Source of the DNA: Cypionkella sp.
GTDB taxonomy: Bacteria; Pseudomonadota; Alphaproteobacteria; Rhodobacterales; Rhodobacteraceae
DNA: 64,000 nucleotides
Direction: 5' to 3'
Assembly (NCBI GenBank): GCA_025458525.1
Contig: JALOSF010000001.1
Location: forward strand, 45,963 to 109,962
Made by a program: the position numbers and the translations under genes. The notes under the pieces were generated by a model that made no database searches, was not told the DNA's origin, and was given only the letters and a program-made list of their open reading frames with translations. The stretch's first letter is position 1, and each line of letters starts with the position of its first letter. Shown here one piece after another: positions 10,977 to 22,394 of this stretch.

Positions 10977-11409
10977 TCAGCGCAGACCGAACTCGGCCAT
11001 CGCCTCGGCCAGACCGGGGGGCAGGGTTTCCTCATGCTCTCGACCCGGCAACAGATCGGGCGGGGCATCCTTGGCCTCCAGATAGCGCCAGCCCTGAAAC
11101 GGGCGCCGCGGCACGGATTGCGTGCGCGTCACTTCGGTGTCGAGCAGGATGGCACAGCGCGAAATGCCATCCGCACCCGTCACCTGTTCCAGCCCCACCA
11201 CCTGTTGGCGCGCAAGAATGACCCCCTTGATCACCCAATAAAGCGAACCGCCCGCCAGAACCTCGTCTGCGCGCTTTGGCCACATCCGGGTGACATGCAC
11301 GGCACAGCCCTCGGGCCAACGCGCGCGCTGGCTGCGCTGCCAGTCCAGCAAATCCTCGATGCTGTCGGCGCCAACGCAGAGTTTGAGCAGATGGACAGGG
11401 TCGGTCACA
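10977..11409 (-). CDS. DUF1489-like conserved hypothetical protein (GTG start)
   Basis: VTDPVHLLKLCVGADSIEDLLDWQ...HVTRMWPKRADEVLAGGSLYWVIKG; embedded in a much longer shadow ORF. Confidence 0.7.
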
Positions 11410-11537
11410 GGGCGATTCCTTTGGTCAGGCGGCACACCATAGGGCGCTTTGCGGTCACGGCAAGACGTTGACCGCGGTGGCCTGGGGGCGTATTTTGTGC
11501 GTTCCGCTGTAATCCCCACAAAAAGAAGGCTGCCCCC

Positions 11538-13817
11538 ATGTCCCGATTCGCTGCGCCCATTGCCGAACAGATCTGGGACATGAAATACCGGCTGAAGGCG
11601 CAGGACGGCACAGCCATCGACGGCACGGTGGAGGACACCTGGCGCCGGATCGCCCGCGCCTTGGCCGAAGTGGAAAAGGACCCGGCCCATTGGGAGGCGA
11701 AATTCTACGCAGCCCTTGAAGATTTCAAATACCTGCCCGCAGGCCGCATCACCGCGGGCGCGGGCACCGGCCGGTCGGTCACGCTGTTCAACTGCTTTGT
11801 GATGGGCACGATTCCCGACACGATGCCCGGCATTTTCGACGGGCTGAAAGAGGCCGCGCTGACCATGCAGCAAGGCGGCGGGATCGGCTATGATTTCAGC
11901 ACGATCCGCCCGCGCGGGGCCGAGGTGAAGGGGGTCGCCGCCGATGCCTCTGGCCCGCTGTCCTTCATGGATGTATGGGATGCGATGTGCCGCACCATCA
12001 TGTCCGCGGGCAGCCGCCGGGGCGCGATGATGGCCACCATGCGCTGCGACCACCCCGATATCGAACAGTTCATCGAGGCCAAGAAAGACCCGGCCCGCCT
12101 GCGCATGTTCAACCTCAGCGTGCTGGTCACCGACCCGTTCATGGCGGCGGTCAAGGCCGATGGCCCGTGGGACCTGGTGTTCGATGGCCGGGTCTATAAG
12201 ACGCTTCAGGCGCGCGATCTGTGGAACAAGATCATGCGCAACACCTTTGATTTCGCCGAGCCGGGCGTGATCTTCATCGACCGTATCAATGCGATGAACA
12301 ACCTTGCGTATTGCGAGACCATCGCCGCCACCAACCCCTGCGGCGAACAGCCCCTGCCGCCCTATGGTGCCTGCCTTCTGGGCAGCATCAACCTTGCCGC
12401 TCTGGTGCGCGACGCGTTTGAACCGGCGGCGGCGCTGGACATGGCGGCGCTCGATGACCTCGTGCGCACCGCGGTGCGGATGATGGACAATGTGGTGGAT
12501 GCCAGCCGCTTTCCCCTGCCCCAGCAAGCGGCCGAGGCCCGCAACAAGCGCCGCATCGGCCTGGGCGTCACCGGGCTTGCCGATGCGCTTTTGATGGTGG
12601 GCGCGCGCTATGGCAGCGCCGAGGCCGCGGCGCTTACCGAACGCTGGATGCATGCCATCGCGCGGGCCTCCTATCTTGCCTCGGTGGACCTTGCGCGCGA
12701 AAAGGGCGCCTTCCCGCTGTTCGACGCCGATGCCTATCTGTCGTCGGGCGCGATGGCGGGGATGGATGCCGACGTGAAGGACGCGATCCGCCAGCACGGC
12801 ATCCGCAACGCGCTGCTGACCTCGATCGCGCCGACCGGCACCATCAGCCTTTATGCCGGCAATGTCAGTTCCGGGATCGAGCCGGTGTTCGCCTATGCCT
12901 ATACCCGCAAGGTTCTGCAAAAGGACGGGTCGCGCACCGAGGAGGAGGTCGTCGATTACGCCGTCCGCCTGTGGCGAGAGAAATTTGGCGACGCCGAGCT
13001 GCCCGATTATTTCGTCAACGCCCAGACCCTGCCGCCGCTGGATCATGTGCGGATGCAGGCGGCGGCGCAGAAATGGGTCGATTCGTCGATTTCCAAGACC
13101 ATCAACTGCCCCGAGGACATCAGCTTTGACGATTTTGCGCAGGTCTATATGGCCGCCTGGGATCAGGGCTGCAAAGGTTGCACCACCTATCGCCCCAATG
13201 CGGTGACCGGGTCGGTGCTGTCCGTGTCGGAAACCTCCGACAAGACCCCGGCCGAGGCGCCAGCCACCGCCGCCCGCACCGAAGGCGAGGTCATCTACCT
13301 TGCCGATCCGCTCGACCGGCCTGCGGCGCTGGAAGGCGCCACCTACAAGCTGAAATGGCCGGGGTCGGAACACGCGCTGTATATCACCGTCAACGACATC
13401 GTCATCGCCGGCCACCGCCGCCCGTTCGAGGTGTTCATCAACTCCAAGAACATGGAGCATTTCGCCTGGACCGTCGCGCTGACGCGGATGATCTCGGCGG
13501 TGTTCCGGCGCGGCGGGGATATCTCGTTCGTTGTCGAGGAGCTTAAGGCCGTGTTCGACCCGCGCGGCGGCGCCTGGATGGACGGCAAATACATCCCCTC
13601 CATCCTCGCGGCCATCGGCGGGGTGATCGAGCGTCACCTGATCGAGATCGGCTTCATCGCCGGTGAGGGCATGGGCCTGAAGACCGACCCGCACGCCGAG
13701 GTGGTGGCACTTGGCACCCCTCGCGGCAAAAGCTGTTCCAGCTGCGGCAGTTATGAGATGCGCATGATCGAAGGCTGCATGACCTGCGCCAGCTGCGGCT
13801 ATTCCAAATGCGGCTGA
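11538..13817 (+). CDS. nrdJ: Adenosylcobalamin-dependent (class II) ribonucleotide reductase
   Basis: NCFVMGTIPDTMPGIFDGLKEAALTMQQGGGIGYDFSTIRPRGA, NPCGEQPLPPYGACLLGSINL, C-terminal Cys-rich SCSSCGSYEM...CASCGYSKCG. Confidence 0.93.
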   Translation: MSRFAAPIAEQIWDMKYRLKAQDGTAIDGTVEDTWRRIARALAEVEKDPAHWEAKFYAALEDFKYLPAGRITAGAGTGRSVTLFNCFVMGTIPDTMPGIFDGLKEAALTMQQGGGIGYDFSTIRPRGAEVKGVAADASGPLSFMDVWDAMCRTIMSAGSRRGAMMATMRCDHPDIEQFIEAKKDPARLRMFNLSVLVTDPFMAAVKADGPWDLVFDGRVYKTLQARDLWNKIMRNTFDFAEPGVIFIDRINAMNNLAYCETIAATNPCGEQPLPPYGACLLGSINLAALVRDAFEPAAALDMAALDDLVRTAVRMMDNVVDASRFPLPQQAAEARNKRRIGLGVTGLADALLMVGARYGSAEAAALTERWMHAIARASYLASVDLAREKGAFPLFDADAYLSSGAMAGMDADVKDAIRQHGIRNALLTSIAPTGTISLYAGNVSSGIEPVFAYAYTRKVLQKDGSRTEEEVVDYAVRLWREKFGDAELPDYFVNAQTLPPLDHVRMQAAAQKWVDSSISKTINCPEDISFDDFAQVYMAAWDQGCKGCTTYRPNAVTGSVLSVSETSDKTPAEAPATAARTEGEVIYLADPLDRPAALEGATYKLKWPGSEHALYITVNDIVIAGHRRPFEVFINSKNMEHFAWTVALTRMISAVFRRGGDISFVVEELKAVFDPRGGAWMDGKYIPSILAAIGGVIERHLIEIGFIAGEGMGLKTDPHAEVVALGTPRGKSCSSCGSYEMRMIEGCMTCASCGYSKCG

Positions 13818-13928
13818 CCGCCTAGCCGCGCCAGACCCCTGACCCGCCCCTGCACGCGCACGCTGCGGGCAGGCTGGTGCAGAAGGGGCGGCGCTGCTAG
13901 ACGTCGTGGCACAAGATCGGAGCCGCCA

Positions 13929-15086
13929 ATGCCCAACATCCTGACCGTCGCGCGTGCACCGCTTGCGGCTTTTGCGGCCATGGGCGTGGTCTGGGGCACC
14001 TTTGCCGCCGCGCTGCCCGACCTCAAGACGATGCTGGCCATAGACGAGGCGCAGCTGGGTGTCCTTTTGCTGTTCACCCCGATTGCGGCGGTGACGGCAA
14101 TGCTTCTGGCCCCGATGTTCGGCGCGGCGATGGGGCGGCTTGCCTTGCCCTGTGCGGTGCTGACCATGGGGCTTGGTTTTGCCCTGCCGGGACAGACGGC
14201 GAGCCTGATCCTGTTCCCGCTTGCCATGATGATCTGCGGCGCGGCAACCGGCCTGACAGATGTTCTGATGAACGCCCGTGTAGCGCAGATCGAGAACACG
14301 CGCAGCCTGCATCTGATGAACCTTTGCCACGCCGCCTACAGTTTCGGCTACGCCGGCGGCGCGCTGGCCACCGGCGCCATGCGGGGGGCCGGACTTGGGC
14401 CGTCGCTGGTGCTGGGAACGATGGCGCTTGTGGCGGCGTCTCTGGCGCTGCTGACATGGGAGCGCGACGGCCAGATCGACGGGCTGCGCAAGCCAAAGGA
14501 CAAGGGCGCCGCGCGGCTTGGCCTGATCCCGATCTTGGGCGGCGCGGTGGTGCTGATTGCCTTCATGACCGAGAACGCAGCCGAGGCCTGGTCGGCCCTG
14601 CATATCGAAAAGACACTTGGCGGCAGCCCGAGCGAGGGGGCGATGGGGCCGGCGGTGCTTGCGCTGACCATGGGGTTTGCGCGACTGGCGGGTCAGGGCC
14701 TTGTGGCGCGGGTCAGCCCCTTTCGTCTGCTGGTCGGTGGCGCGGTGATCGCGGCCTGCGGGGCGCTGATCGCCGCCGGGGCGCAATCGCCGGTGATGGC
14801 CTATGCCGGGTTCATCGTGATGGGGCTGGGCGCATCGGTGATCGCGCCCACCGCCTTTTCGCTGGTCGGTCGGCTGGCAGAGCCGCAGGCGCGGGCGCGG
14901 GCCGTCGCGCGGGCCACGCTGCTTGGCTATTTCGGTTACTTCTTCGGCCCGCCCATGCTTGGCTTCATCGCGGGCAGCTTTGGCCTGCGTATGGCCTTTG
15001 TGTTTGCCGCCTGCCTGTTGCTGGCGGTGCTGATCCTTGCGCCCTTGATGGCACGCGCGGGGCGCCGCTTACTGCCAGCTGTCTGA
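13929..15086 (+). CDS. MFS transporter
   Basis: About 12 hydrophobic segments; MFS-like pattern. Confidence 0.8.
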   Translation: MPNILTVARAPLAAFAAMGVVWGTFAAALPDLKTMLAIDEAQLGVLLLFTPIAAVTAMLLAPMFGAAMGRLALPCAVLTMGLGFALPGQTASLILFPLAMMICGAATGLTDVLMNARVAQIENTRSLHLMNLCHAAYSFGYAGGALATGAMRGAGLGPSLVLGTMALVAASLALLTWERDGQIDGLRKPKDKGAARLGLIPILGGAVVLIAFMTENAAEAWSALHIEKTLGGSPSEGAMGPAVLALTMGFARLAGQGLVARVSPFRLLVGGAVIAACGALIAAGAQSPVMAYAGFIVMGLGASVIAPTAFSLVGRLAEPQARARAVARATLLGYFGYFFGPPMLGFIAGSFGLRMAFVFAACLLLAVLILAPLMARAGRRLLPAV

Positions 15087-16232
15087 AAATCCCTTTGGGA
15101 TCAGAAGATTGTGACGCCCCAAATCGCCCACATCCCGTTCGCCACACAGGGCCATGGTGGTGTCGAGCTCTTTGCGGATGACCTCTAGCGCCTTTGTGAC
15201 CCCCGCCTCGCCCATCGCGCCAAGCCCGTAGATATAGCTGCGCCCGATCATGGTGCCCTTGGCCCCCATGGCCAGCGCCTTCAGCACATCCTGACCCGAG
15301 CGGATGCCGCTGTCCATCCAGACCTCGACCCGGTCGCCCACCGCATCGACGATGCGGGGCAACATGCGGATCGATGACAGCGCCCCATCCAGTTGCCGCC
15401 CGCCATGGTTCGACACGATGATGGCATCCGCGCCAAAATCGGCGGCCTTGCGGGCGTCGTCCTCGTCCAGGATGCCTTTCAGGATGAACTTTCCGCCCCA
15501 TTGGTCGCGGATGCGGGCGATCTTGGTCCAGTCCAGTTGCGGGTCGAACTGGTCGGAAATCCAGCTCATCAGGCTCGATGTATCGCCCACCCCTTTGACA
15601 TGGCCGACGATATTGCCAAAGCCGCGCCGCTTGGTGCCCAGCATTTCCAGCCCCCAACCCCATTTGGTGGCAAGGTCAAGCAGCACCGGCAGGGTCAGCT
15701 TGGGCGGGGCCGACAGGCCGTTCTTCAGATCCTTGTGCCGCTGGCCCAGGATCTGCAAATCCAGCGTCAGCACCAGCGCCGAACATTTGGCGTCCTTGGC
15801 CCGCTGGATGATTCGGTCAACGAAATCCTCATCCTGCATCACATAGAGCTGAAACCAGAACGGCGCGGGGCTGTTCGCCGCCACGTCCTCGATGGAACAG
15901 ATCGACATGGTGGACAGGGTGAAAGGCACGCCGAACTTTGCCGCCGCGCGGGCGGCCTTGATCTCGCCATCGGCGGCCTGCATGCCCGTCAGCCCGACGG
16001 GGGCCAGCGCGACCGGCATCGTCACCGGGAAACCCGCCATCGTGCCCGCGACAGACCGGCCCGACATATCGACCGCCACTTTCTGGCGCAGCCGAAGCTG
16101 GGCAAAATCCGAGGTGTTTTCGCGGAAGGTCTGTTCGGTATAACTGCCCGACTCGGCGTAATCGTAGAACATCTTCGGGGTGCGGCGTTTGTGGATCCGC
16201 TTCAGATCCTCGATACAGGTAATCACCGGCAT
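15069..16232 (-). CDS. lldD: FMN-dependent alpha-hydroxy-acid / L-lactate dehydrogenase
   Basis: MPVITCIEDLKRIHKRRTPKMFYDYAESGSYTEQTFREN, DAIIVSNHGGRQLDGALSSI, SGIRSGQDVLKALAMGAKG. Confidence 0.88.
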   Translation of the reverse strand: MPVITCIEDLKRIHKRRTPKMFYDYAESGSYTEQTFRENTSDFAQLRLRQKVAVDMSGRSVAGTMAGFPVTMPVALAPVGLTGMQAADGEIKAARAAAKFGVPFTLSTMSICSIEDVAANSPAPFWFQLYVMQDEDFVDRIIQRAKDAKCSALVLTLDLQILGQRHKDLKNGLSAPPKLTLPVLLDLATKWGWGLEMLGTKRRGFGNIVGHVKGVGDTSSLMSWISDQFDPQLDWTKIARIRDQWGGKFILKGILDEDDARKAADFGADAIIVSNHGGRQLDGALSSIRMLPRIVDAVGDRVEVWMDSGIRSGQDVLKALAMGAKGTMIGRSYIYGLGAMGEAGVTKALEVIRKELDTTMALCGERDVGDLGRHNLLIPKGFSDSWQ

Positions 16233-16367
16233 GGCCACCCCCTTGATTTGGTAAATCCGTGTTACCAATCGGCAGGGTGCAGCGCAATTGCAAAGGCGCT
16301 GCCGCCAAAGTCTGTTTTCCCGCCGAAGAAGATGGGATAGCAGGCAGGCAAGCGACAGGAGGCCAGC

Positions 16368-17285
16368 ATGACGGCAACAGTGTTCATCGACGGCGAGGCA
16401 GGGACAACGGGGCTCCAGATCCGTGACCGTTTGCTGGGGCGCAGCGACATCCGGCTGATCCAGATCGATCCGGACCGCCGCAAAGACCCGGCGGCGCGGC
16501 GCGAAGCCTTTGCTGCGGCCGATGTGGCGATCCTGTGCCTGCCCGATGCGGCGGCGGTCGAGGCGGTTGCGCTGTGCGAGGGCCTGCCCACGCGGATCAT
16601 CGACGCCAGCACCGCCTACCGTGTGAACCCCGACTGGGCTTATGGTTTTGCCGAACTCAGCGCCCAGAACCGGGCGCGGATCGCAGGGGCGGCGCGGGTG
16701 TCAAACCCCGGCTGCTATCCGACCGGGTCGATTGCCTTGCTGGCACCGCTGGTCGCGGCAGGTGTGATTGCGCCGGATGCGGCGCTGTCGATCAACGCGG
16801 TGTCTGGCTATTCCGGCGGCGGCAAGGCGCTGATCGCGGAATTCGACGAAGGCACGGCGGGGGCGTTCTTCCTCTATGGTCTGGACCACAAGCACAAGCA
16901 TCTGCCTGAAATCACTCAGCATTCGGGGCTGACCAGGCGGCCGATCTTTGTGCCGTCGGTTGGAAACTTTGCCCAAGGTATGATCGTGTCCATTCCGCTG
17001 CATCTGCCCAAGGGGCAGACGGCGGCGCAGATCCGCGACTGTCTTGCGGCCCGTTATGAAGGGTCGCGCTTTGTCTCGGTGCTGGACGAAGGCAGCCTGA
17101 CCGCCCGCGTCAATCCTGAACGGCTGAACGGCACCAACCGCATGGAACTGTCGGTTCACGCCAGCGCCGAAGGGGATCGGGTGGTGCTTTTGGCCACGCT
17201 GGACAACCTTGGCAAAGGCGCCTCGGGGGCGGCGGTGCAGAACCTGAACCTGATGCTGGGCATGGATGAAGGGGCCGGGCTGTAA
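16368..17285 (+). CDS. argC: N-acetyl-gamma-glutamyl-phosphate reductase
   Basis: VFIDGEAGTTGLQIRDRL, VSNPGCYPTGSIALLAPL; short-form ArgC. Confidence 0.93.
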   Translation: MTATVFIDGEAGTTGLQIRDRLLGRSDIRLIQIDPDRRKDPAARREAFAAADVAILCLPDAAAVEAVALCEGLPTRIIDASTAYRVNPDWAYGFAELSAQNRARIAGAARVSNPGCYPTGSIALLAPLVAAGVIAPDAALSINAVSGYSGGGKALIAEFDEGTAGAFFLYGLDHKHKHLPEITQHSGLTRRPIFVPSVGNFAQGMIVSIPLHLPKGQTAAQIRDCLAARYEGSRFVSVLDEGSLTARVNPERLNGTNRMELSVHASAEGDRVVLLATLDNLGKGASGAAVQNLNLMLGMDEGAGL

Positions 17286-17318
17286 CGCCCGGCCCACCGC
17301 CTCGCGCTCGCCGGGCGG

Positions 17319-20300
17319 CTAGACCTCCTCGACCATCACCACGCCCTGCATCGCCTTGATCGCGCCCTTGATCTGCGGCGTGACCGGATAGGGCTGCGGC
17401 AGGGTCAGGTCGATTTCGCGGCCCTGGTCATCGGGCACGCACAGCGTGATCTGCGCGCGCGACCGGCCCTCGACCCGCGACAGCAGCGCCGCAAGCGACG
17501 ACACCGCCTCTGCACGGTTGAGGTGGATGCGCAGATCGGCGGCCCCGGCCTGTTCGGCCACCGCATCGATCGGCTGCACCGCATTGGCAAGCAGCTTGAC
17601 CCCGTCCCCGTCGGGATCGGCCTTCACCGTCAGCACGACATTGCGGCCCGGTTCCAGAAAATCGCGCGCCGCCTCCAGCACGTCGGAAAACACCGTCACC
17701 TCGTAAAGCCCGGTCGGGTCCGACAGTTGCACAAAGGCAAAACGGTTGCCCTTGGCGCTTTTGCGTTCCTGCTTGGACGCGACCGAGCCCGCGAGCTTGG
17801 CAATCAGCGGCCCGCGTTGCGCCAGGGCCGTCACCTCGGCCAGCGTCTTCACTTCCTTGCGCTTCAGCGGCCCCATGTAATCGTCCAGCGGGTGGCCCGA
17901 CAGGTAAAAGCCCACCGCCTGATGTTCATGGCCCAGCCGTTCCACCGGCTGCCAGTCGTCGCGGAACGGCAGGCGCGGTTCGGGAATATCGGCCCCCGCC
18001 TCGCCGAACAACGACACCTGATTGCTGGCTTTCGCCTCGTGGATCGCGGCGGAATAGGCGACCAGCGCATCCAGCGCCTCGAACACGCGGGCGCGGTTCG
18101 CATCCAGCGCGTCAAAGGCCCCGGCGCGGGCCAGCATTTCCAGCGGGCGCTTGCCCACCCGTTTCAGATCGACGCGCCGCGCCATGTCGAACAGCGTGGC
18201 AAAGGGCTTTTCGCGACCATCCACCTGCCGCGCCTCGACGATCATCCTCATCGCCTCGACGCCCACGTTCTTGAGCGCGCCCAGCGCATAGATCACCTTG
18301 CCATCGCGCACGGTAAAGGTGGCAAGGCTCTGGTTCACGCAAGGCGCCACGGTGGTGATGCCCAGCTTGTCCACCTCGCGCTTGTAGATGGCCAGCTTGT
18401 CGGTCAGGTGGATATCGCAGTTCATCACCGCAGCCATGAATTCGACCGGGTAATTCGCCTTGAGATAGGCGGTCTGGTAAGACACCACCGCATAGGCCGC
18501 GGCGTGGGATTTGTTGAAGCCGTAGTTGGCGAACTTCTCAAGCAGGTCAAAGACCTCGCCCGCCTTTTTCGCGTCGATATTGTGGGTCTTTTTCGCGCCT
18601 TCGATGAATTTTGGCCGTTCCTTGGCCATTTCCTCGGCGATCTTTTTCCCCATCGCGCGGCGCAACAGGTCGGCGCCGCCCAGCGAATAGCCCGCCATCA
18701 CCTGGGCGATCTGCATCACCTGTTCCTGATAGACGATGATGCCTTGGGTTTCCTTGAGGATCGGATCGATGGTAGGGTGCAGCGATTCAATCTCGCGCAG
18801 GCCGTTCTTCACCTCGCAATAGACCGGGATATTTTCCATCGGGCCGGGACGATACAGCGCGACCAGCGCCACGATATCCTCGATGCAGGTCGGCTTCATG
18901 CGGCGCAGCGCATCCATCATGCCGCTGGATTCCACCTGAAACACCGCGACCGTCTTTGCGCTGGCGTAAAGCTCGTAGGTTGGCTTGTCGTCCAGCGGGA
19001 TCAGGTTGATGTCAAAGCTGATGCCCCGCAGCGCCAGAAGATCCATCGCGTTCTGAATCACGGTCAGCGTTTTCAGACCCAGAAAGTCGAATTTCACCAA
19101 CCCCGCCGCCTCGACCCATTTCATGTTGAACTGGGTGGCGGGCATGTCAGAGCGCGGGTCTTGATAGAGCGGCACCAATTCGTCCAGCGGGCGGTCGCCG
19201 ATCACCACCCCGGCGGCATGGGTGGACGCGTTGCGATAGAGCCCCTCGATCTGTTGTGCATAGGTCAGAAGGCGGCCCACCACCTCCTCCTTGGCGGCCT
19301 CGCGCAGACGTGGTTCATCCGCCAGCGCCTTGGTGATGCTGACGGGCTTCACGCCTTCGACCGGGATCATCTTGGACAGCCGGTCCACCTGCCCATAGGA
19401 CAGTTGCAGAACCCGGCCGACGTCACGCACCGCCGCCTTGGACAAGAGCGCGCCGAAGGTGATGATCTGCCCCACCTTTTCGCGGCCATAGCGGTCTTGC
19501 ACATAGCGGATCACCTCCTCGCGGCGATCCATGCAGAAGTCGATGTCGAAGTCGGGCATCGACACCCGTTCGGGGTTCAGGAACCGTTCGAACAGCAGCG
19601 CATAGCGCAAGGGGTCAAGGTCGGTGATGGTCAGCGCATAGGCGACAAGCGAGCCAGCCCCCGACCCCCGGCCCGGACCGACGGGGATATTGTGATCCTT
19701 GGCCCATTTGATGAAGTCGGACACGATCAGGAAATAGCCCGGAAACCCCATCTTTTCGATCACGTTCAACTCGAAATCCAGCCGGGCCTGATACTCCTCG
19801 GGCGAGACCGCATGGGGGATGATGGCAAGACGGGCTTGCAAGCCTTCGTTGGCCTGACGGCGCAGTTCCTGCACCTCGTCATCGGCGAATTTCGGCAGGA
19901 TCGGCTTGCGCTTGTAGGCGGCAAAGGCACAGCGGCGGGCGATTTCGACCGTGTTCTCGAGTGCCTCTGGCAGGTCGGCGAACAGCGCGCACATCTCTGC
20001 CTCGGATTTGAAATAGTGCTGCGGCGTCAGGCGGCGGCGCGGCTGTTGCTGATCGACATAAGCGCCTTCCGCGATGCAGATCAGCGCATCATGCGCCTCA
20101 TACATGTCAGCCTTGGGGAAATAGACATCGTTGGTGGCCACGATCGGCAAACCCATGTCATAGGCCAGTTCGATACATCCGCGTTCAGACGTCGCCTCGG
20201 CCTGCGGCAGGCGCCCGCCCTCGCCGGGGTGGCGTTGGAGTTCGACATAAAGCCGGTCACCAAAGGCGCTGTGCAGCTGCGCCAGCAGCGCACGCGCCTT

Positions 20301-20762
20301 GGCCACCTGCCCAACCTGCAACATTCGGCCCAGCGGTCCGTCCGGCCCCCCGGTCAGAGCGATCAAACCGTCGGCGTGGCGGGCAAGTTCGTCCAGCGTG
20401 ACATGGGGAAGCTGGCCATCGCCGCGCAGATAGAGGCACGAGTTGAGCTTCATCAGGTTCATATACCCCGCCTCGCTCTGCGCCAGCAGAACAATCGGGG
20501 CGGGCGGGCGGGGCCGCTCTCCGGCTTGGGCCGGATCATGGGCAAGGCTGATCTGACAGCCGACAATCGGCTGCACCCCCGCGCCAAGTGCCGTCACCGA
20601 AAATTCCAGCGCGGCAAACATGTTATTGGTGTCGGTGATGGCGATGGCCGGCATTTCCGCGGCTGCCGCCAGTTTCACAAGCGACTTGACCGGGACCGCC
20701 CCCTCCAGCAAGGAGTGTTCCGTATGGACCCGAAGATGAATGAATCGCGCAGGCTTTGACAT
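17319..20762 (-). CDS. dnaE: DNA polymerase III subunit alpha
   Basis: 1147 aa; FIHLRVHTEHSLLEGAVPVKSLV, VGPGRGSGAGSLVAYALTITDLDPL, PDFDIDFCMDRREEVIRY. Confidence 0.97.
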   Translation of the reverse strand: MSKPARFIHLRVHTEHSLLEGAVPVKSLVKLAAAAEMPAIAITDTNNMFAALEFSVTALGAGVQPIVGCQISLAHDPAQAGERPRPPAPIVLLAQSEAGYMNLMKLNSCLYLRGDGQLPHVTLDELARHADGLIALTGGPDGPLGRMLQVGQVAKARALLAQLHSAFGDRLYVELQRHPGEGGRLPQAEATSERGCIELAYDMGLPIVATNDVYFPKADMYEAHDALICIAEGAYVDQQQPRRRLTPQHYFKSEAEMCALFADLPEALENTVEIARRCAFAAYKRKPILPKFADDEVQELRRQANEGLQARLAIIPHAVSPEEYQARLDFELNVIEKMGFPGYFLIVSDFIKWAKDHNIPVGPGRGSGAGSLVAYALTITDLDPLRYALLFERFLNPERVSMPDFDIDFCMDRREEVIRYVQDRYGREKVGQIITFGALLSKAAVRDVGRVLQLSYGQVDRLSKMIPVEGVKPVSITKALADEPRLREAAKEEVVGRLLTYAQQIEGLYRNASTHAAGVVIGDRPLDELVPLYQDPRSDMPATQFNMKWVEAAGLVKFDFLGLKTLTVIQNAMDLLALRGISFDINLIPLDDKPTYELYASAKTVAVFQVESSGMMDALRRMKPTCIEDIVALVALYRPGPMENIPVYCEVKNGLREIESLHPTIDPILKETQGIIVYQEQVMQIAQVMAGYSLGGADLLRRAMGKKIAEEMAKERPKFIEGAKKTHNIDAKKAGEVFDLLEKFANYGFNKSHAAAYAVVSYQTAYLKANYPVEFMAAVMNCDIHLTDKLAIYKREVDKLGITTVAPCVNQSLATFTVRDGKVIYALGALKNVGVEAMRMIVEARQVDGREKPFATLFDMARRVDLKRVGKRPLEMLARAGAFDALDANRARVFEALDALVAYSAAIHEAKASNQVSLFGEAGADIPEPRLPFRDDWQPVERLGHEHQAVGFYLSGHPLDDYMGPLKRKEVKTLAEVTALAQRGPLIAKLAGSVASKQERKSAKGNRFAFVQLSDPTGLYEVTVFSDVLEAARDFLEPGRNVVLTVKADPDGDGVKLLANAVQPIDAVAEQAGAADLRIHLNRAEAVSSLAALLSRVEGRSRAQITLCVPDDQGREIDLTLPQPYPVTPQIKGAIKAMQGVVMVEEV

Positions 20763-20999
20763 GGGCTTAGCCTAGCGAAGCATCCGGACGGTGGGAAGGG
20801 TGCCTCATTCTTTGGCAAAAGCCGATGCAGCTTCAAAAAGGGCAAAAGAGAATTGTCTTGCTTTGTGGCATCCGGCCTTGCTTGATGATCTTACAGGGAC
20901 ATAAGAACAGCAAGACTTGGGGGAGCATGCCCCGCTTTACGCCGCATCGGGCGGGCATGCAAAACACCTCGAACGGGGAGAAGGCGGCGGACGAAACCT

Positions 21000-22394
21000 A
21001 TGTCTGAGATTGCGTTTCACTTGAACGGAACGCCCATCCGTCTGACCGGAGAACCGGCCACACGGACCCTTCTCGACTGGCTGCGCGAAAGCCGCGGGCT
21101 GACCGGCACCAAAGAAGGCTGCAACGAAGGCGATTGTGGGGCCTGCACGGTGATGGTGACAGATGCGCGGGGCAGCCGGGCGCTGAACGCCTGCATCCTG
21201 TTTCTGCCGCAACTCGATGGCAAGGCCGTGCGCACCGTCGAAGGCATCGCGGGGCCAAACGGGCAGCCCCATCCGGTGCAAGAGGCGATGGTGGCGCATC
21301 ACGGCTCGCAATGCGGGTTCTGCACCCCCGGCTTTGTGGTCAGCATGGCCACCGCCCATCTGAACGGTGCGACCGACCACGACGACCAGCTTGCCGGCAA
21401 TCTGTGCCGGTGCACGGGCTATGCGCCGATCCTGCGCGCGGCCAAGGCGGCCGAAGCCGCCCCGGTGCCGGACTGGATGAAGGGCGATGCCGCCTTGGTC
21501 GCGGCGCAGGACGGGCCCGCAGAACAGCGCCCTGCCGCAGCCGCTTTTCGCCCGCACAGCAGCGACGACTTGGCCGCCTGGTATCTGGACCACCCCGATG
21601 CCACGCTGATCGCCGGGGCCACCGATGTGGGTCTTTGGGTCACAAAGCACTTGCGCGACCTTGCGCCCGTGGCCTTTCTGAACGGTGTCCGTGATCTTCA
21701 GCAGATCGAGGATCGGGGCGACAGCTTGCGCATCGGCGCGGGCGTGACCATCGCCGATCTGCGCGCGGCCCTTGCCCCGCGCTTCCCCTCTCTGGGCGAG
21801 CTGTTGCGCCGCTATTCCAGCGAGCAGGTGCGCAACGCGGCCACCATCGGCGGCAATATCGCCAATGGCAGCCCGATCGGCGACGGGCCGCCCGCACTCA
21901 TCGCACTGGGGGCGACCTTGCATCTGCGCCGGGGGGATGCGCGCCGCGAGATGCCGCTGGAGGATTTCTTTCTGGAGTATCGCAAGCAGGACCGCCAGCC
22001 CGGCGAATTCGTCGAGGCGGTGACGATCCCGGCGACGGCCCCTGCCCTTCGCTGCTACAAGCTGTCGAAGCGCTTTGATCAGGACATCTCGGCGGTGTGC
22101 GGCTGTTTCAACGTAGCGCTGACCGATGGGGTGGTCAGCGGCGCCCGCATCGCCTTTGGCGGGATGGCGGGCACCCCGAAACGCGCCCGCGCGGTCGAGG
22201 CGGCGCTGATCGGCAAGCCGCTGACGCCCGAAGTCGCCGCAGAGGCGGCAGCCCTGATGGCGCAGGATTTCACGCCCATGTCCGACATGCGCGCCAGCGC
22301 CGCCTATCGGTTGACCACGGCGCAGAACATGCTGCGCCGCTATGTGCATGACCTCAACGGCGATGCGGTTTCGGTGCTGGAGGTGCGGGCATGA
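21000..22394 (+). CDS. xdhA: Xanthine dehydrogenase small subunit (2Fe-2S/FAD)
   Basis: [46 protein letters not shown] domain [15 protein letters not shown]. Confidence 0.95.
   Translation: MSEIAFHLNGTPIRLTGEPATRTLLDWLRESRGLTGTKEGCNEGDCGACTVMVTDARGSRALNACILFLPQLDGKAVRTVEGIAGPNGQPHPVQEAMVAHHGSQCGFCTPGFVVSMATAHLNGATDHDDQLAGNLCRCTGYAPILRAAKAAEAAPVPDWMKGDAALVAAQDGPAEQRPAAAAFRPHSSDDLAAWYLDHPDATLIAGATDVGLWVTKHLRDLAPVAFLNGVRDLQQIEDRGDSLRIGAGVTIADLRAALAPRFPSLGELLRRYSSEQVRNAATIGGNIANGSPIGDGPPALIALGATLHLRRGDARREMPLEDFFLEYRKQDRQPGEFVEAVTIPATAPALRCYKLSKRFDQDISAVCGCFNVALTDGVVSGARIAFGGMAGTPKRARAVEAALIGKPLTPEVAAEAAALMAQDFTPMSDMRASAAYRLTTAQNMLRRYVHDLNGDAVSVLEVRA

Noticed and set aside
10977-14786. 1269-aa minus-strand ORF spanning nrdJ and the MFS gene
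   Set aside because: Shadow ORF of GC-rich DNA: Arg/Gly/His-rich low-complexity composition, antisense to well-supported genes; only its C-terminal part (10977-11409) looks real.
17523-20759. 1078-aa plus-strand ORF
   Set aside because: Exact antisense shadow of dnaE with atypical composition.
20855-20916. Inverted repeat GTCTTGCT/AGCAAGAC between dnaE and xdhA
   Set aside because: Only 8 bp with ~46 bp spacing; not convincing as an operator or terminator.
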